Of a stretch of 6,807 nucleotides of DNA, positions 6,701 through 6,807 are shown piece after piece. The position numbers were made by a program, and so were the translations under genes. The stretch covers positions 1-6,807 of the forward strand of contig DVOF01000160.1 of assembly GCA_018713805.1 (NCBI GenBank), in the 5' to 3' direction. How positions within the stretch are numbered: position 1 is the stretch's first letter; every line of letters begins with the position of its first letter. The notes beneath the pieces were generated by a model. The model did no database searches and was not told the DNA's origin. It was given only the letters and a program-made list of their open reading frames with translations. The stretch is from Candidatus Aphodoplasma excrementigallinarum. Its GTDB lineage: Bacteria; Bacillota; Clostridia; UBA1381; UMGS1253.

Positions 6701-6807
6701 CAGAGCAGGGATGCAGCACTTTCGTACTCCGTCCCGATAACATCTTCCGGGACGGGAGCAGCAAATACTGCGATTTGCAGCATCATAATGGCCACAACAG
6801 CCACAGA
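3796..6807 (-). CDS. Secreted SLH-domain (S-layer homology) surface protein, N-terminus cut by window edge
   Basis: About 1000 residues are visible. The frame is open to the window edge, so the start lies outside; the GTG at 6804 (numbered residue 1 here) is preceded by an in-frame Ser codon. The N-terminus is a signal peptide hydrophobic core (AVVAIMMLQIAVFAAP), probably cut after VFA near residue 15, with its basic n-region beyond the edge. Three SLH repeats follow: about 20-66 (with TRAE at 54-57), about 81-130 (position of the motif reads LGIE) and about 138-182 (TRGQ). SLH repeats bind pyruvylated secondary cell-wall polymer and hold proteins on the surface. The remaining ~800 residues are acidic, rich in Asp, Ser, Thr and Asn, with many predicted beta strands and no enzyme motif that I recognise. 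An EF-hand/dockerin-like loop DYDGNGVVDVVN is at 365-376. There is no LPXTG motif or C-terminal membrane segment; the protein ends at RGMYIIKY. It could be a structural S-layer protein or another surface stalk protein. Confidence 0.92.
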   Translation of the reverse strand, partial: SVAVVAIMMLQIAVFAAPVPEDVIGTEYESAASLLCALDIMVGDGDNFNPDDNITRAEFAQILMTTMALDEAAEAYSPVGLFTDVPTSEWYAAPVELGAGIGAIKGYGDGTFGPDDNVLGIEAIKMMTFACGHDITAEENGGYPSGYLATAQQIGMLRGITGIDYNVPMTRGQAAILCANTLKVDMMKKVSDGDRIIYTQTKDVNLLSEKHNVYKVDGIVTANDVTSLWESSVLRSGTVQIEYGNTSGIFEVGETTIADALGQYIRAYYRYDEDLDQSTVISYEVLGNRTTIKEVSLSDIDYNSITNTRVEYWEDKENDTRTTDIDIVATPSLIFNGASRTVNTSIVETFKQIDNEGLTGTARFIDYDGNGVVDVVNIMAYETIVVSRTDTKNYTITKEADTYINGVNRVTVDVESSNVTAEIVDIDGDELEFSDIAKGDILTLAKSDEGNAREYIYIQVCDDSIDGEITEIGTDDDKYVLTIDGERYEVTDGYMNYVTNGLGMGAESNQIKIKVGSSGEFFLNAFGEIAYDQLSGTSASATFGFLKTYAVGKGTDDSLQFRIYSDGAYADYKAASRVEVDGVLTRSTADLIARLESSINEVASNYYAGEMMTAMLFETDSEGDIRMIDTPYKAPEESQYSLQPVRGGSLAFQSLKYNSTTKRLGSLMGLESSAVVIQLPEGVDDLNTASKLSMVNTGSWANEQSVNIQGLTTDPDSYNLQFGIVKSSEAGRNLGDTPSQQHDKQMLVVSSVDQVMDSEGNPTIRVRGLQEGNEVEVMVDSEYYENDLYTDIWSFDASSSDANKKLFAAYADQVTQSPDRQSQILLPGDAIRFNTNSEGEMIFAKPVYLIDAKVFKADDQGNTQGATRYRALDLALVNRIEDDNAFFKYIIDKKTSNTNSATAILTVDENGYVTGSSSSNGENYTFFQDGHYIFGDTGMRDDEINTPSQFKIMVYDANEAPGRQVYAGTEADLYDASSELTPASLVIMQFRSGNPRGMYIIKY

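Noticed and set aside
6802..6807. GTG at 6804 as the real start of the SLH gene
   Set aside because: The frame stays open to the edge, and starting here would give a signal peptide without any basic n-region; the true start is most likely just outside.
1..6807. Mobile elements, CRISPR array, tRNA/rRNA, riboswitch
   Set aside because: I saw no spaced repeats, transposase or integrase motifs, terminal inverted repeats, tRNA-like sequences or long structured leaders.

Overview
The window looks like chromosomal DNA of a mid-GC Gram-positive anaerobe of the class Clostridia (Bacillota). The reasons are a large secreted protein with three S-layer homology (SLH) repeats, GGAG-type ribosome binding sites, a textbook sigma-A promoter, a tetracycline-resistance-like ribosomal GTPase of a kind common in Clostridia, and an AraC regulator of the Bacillota two-part type. 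Genus cannot be told from the sequence.

Layout. (1) Positions 6-1133, plus strand: an AraC/XylS-family regulator with a cupin-like sensor and a C-terminal double helix-turn-helix. (2) Positions 1137-3071, minus strand: a 644-residue EF-G-like GTPase of the ribosomal protection superfamily, facing the regulator tail to tail with only 3 bases between the stop codons. (3) Positions 3072-3221: a compact divergent promoter region. It has a near-consensus promoter to the right, an extended -10 promoter to the left, and a perfect 8-bp inverted repeat covering the leftward -10. (4) Positions 3222-3713, plus strand: a 163-residue shikimate-kinase-family P-loop kinase. (5) Positions 3714-3795: a bidirectional intrinsic terminator shared with the next gene, plus a small inverted repeat. 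(6) Positions 3796-6807, minus strand: the SLH surface protein, complete at its C-terminus but cut at its N-terminus inside the signal peptide by the window edge.

How the genes relate. No single pathway joins the four genes. The GTPase and the kinase share a 150-bp divergent regulatory region and could be co-controlled. The AraC regulator and the SLH gene look like independent units that converge on their neighbours. The points most worth a second look are the operator-like palindrome on the GTPase promoter, the replacement of the drug-site loop in the GTPase, and the loss of a shikimate-binding residue in the kinase. I see no mobile element, CRISPR array, RNA gene or defence system here.
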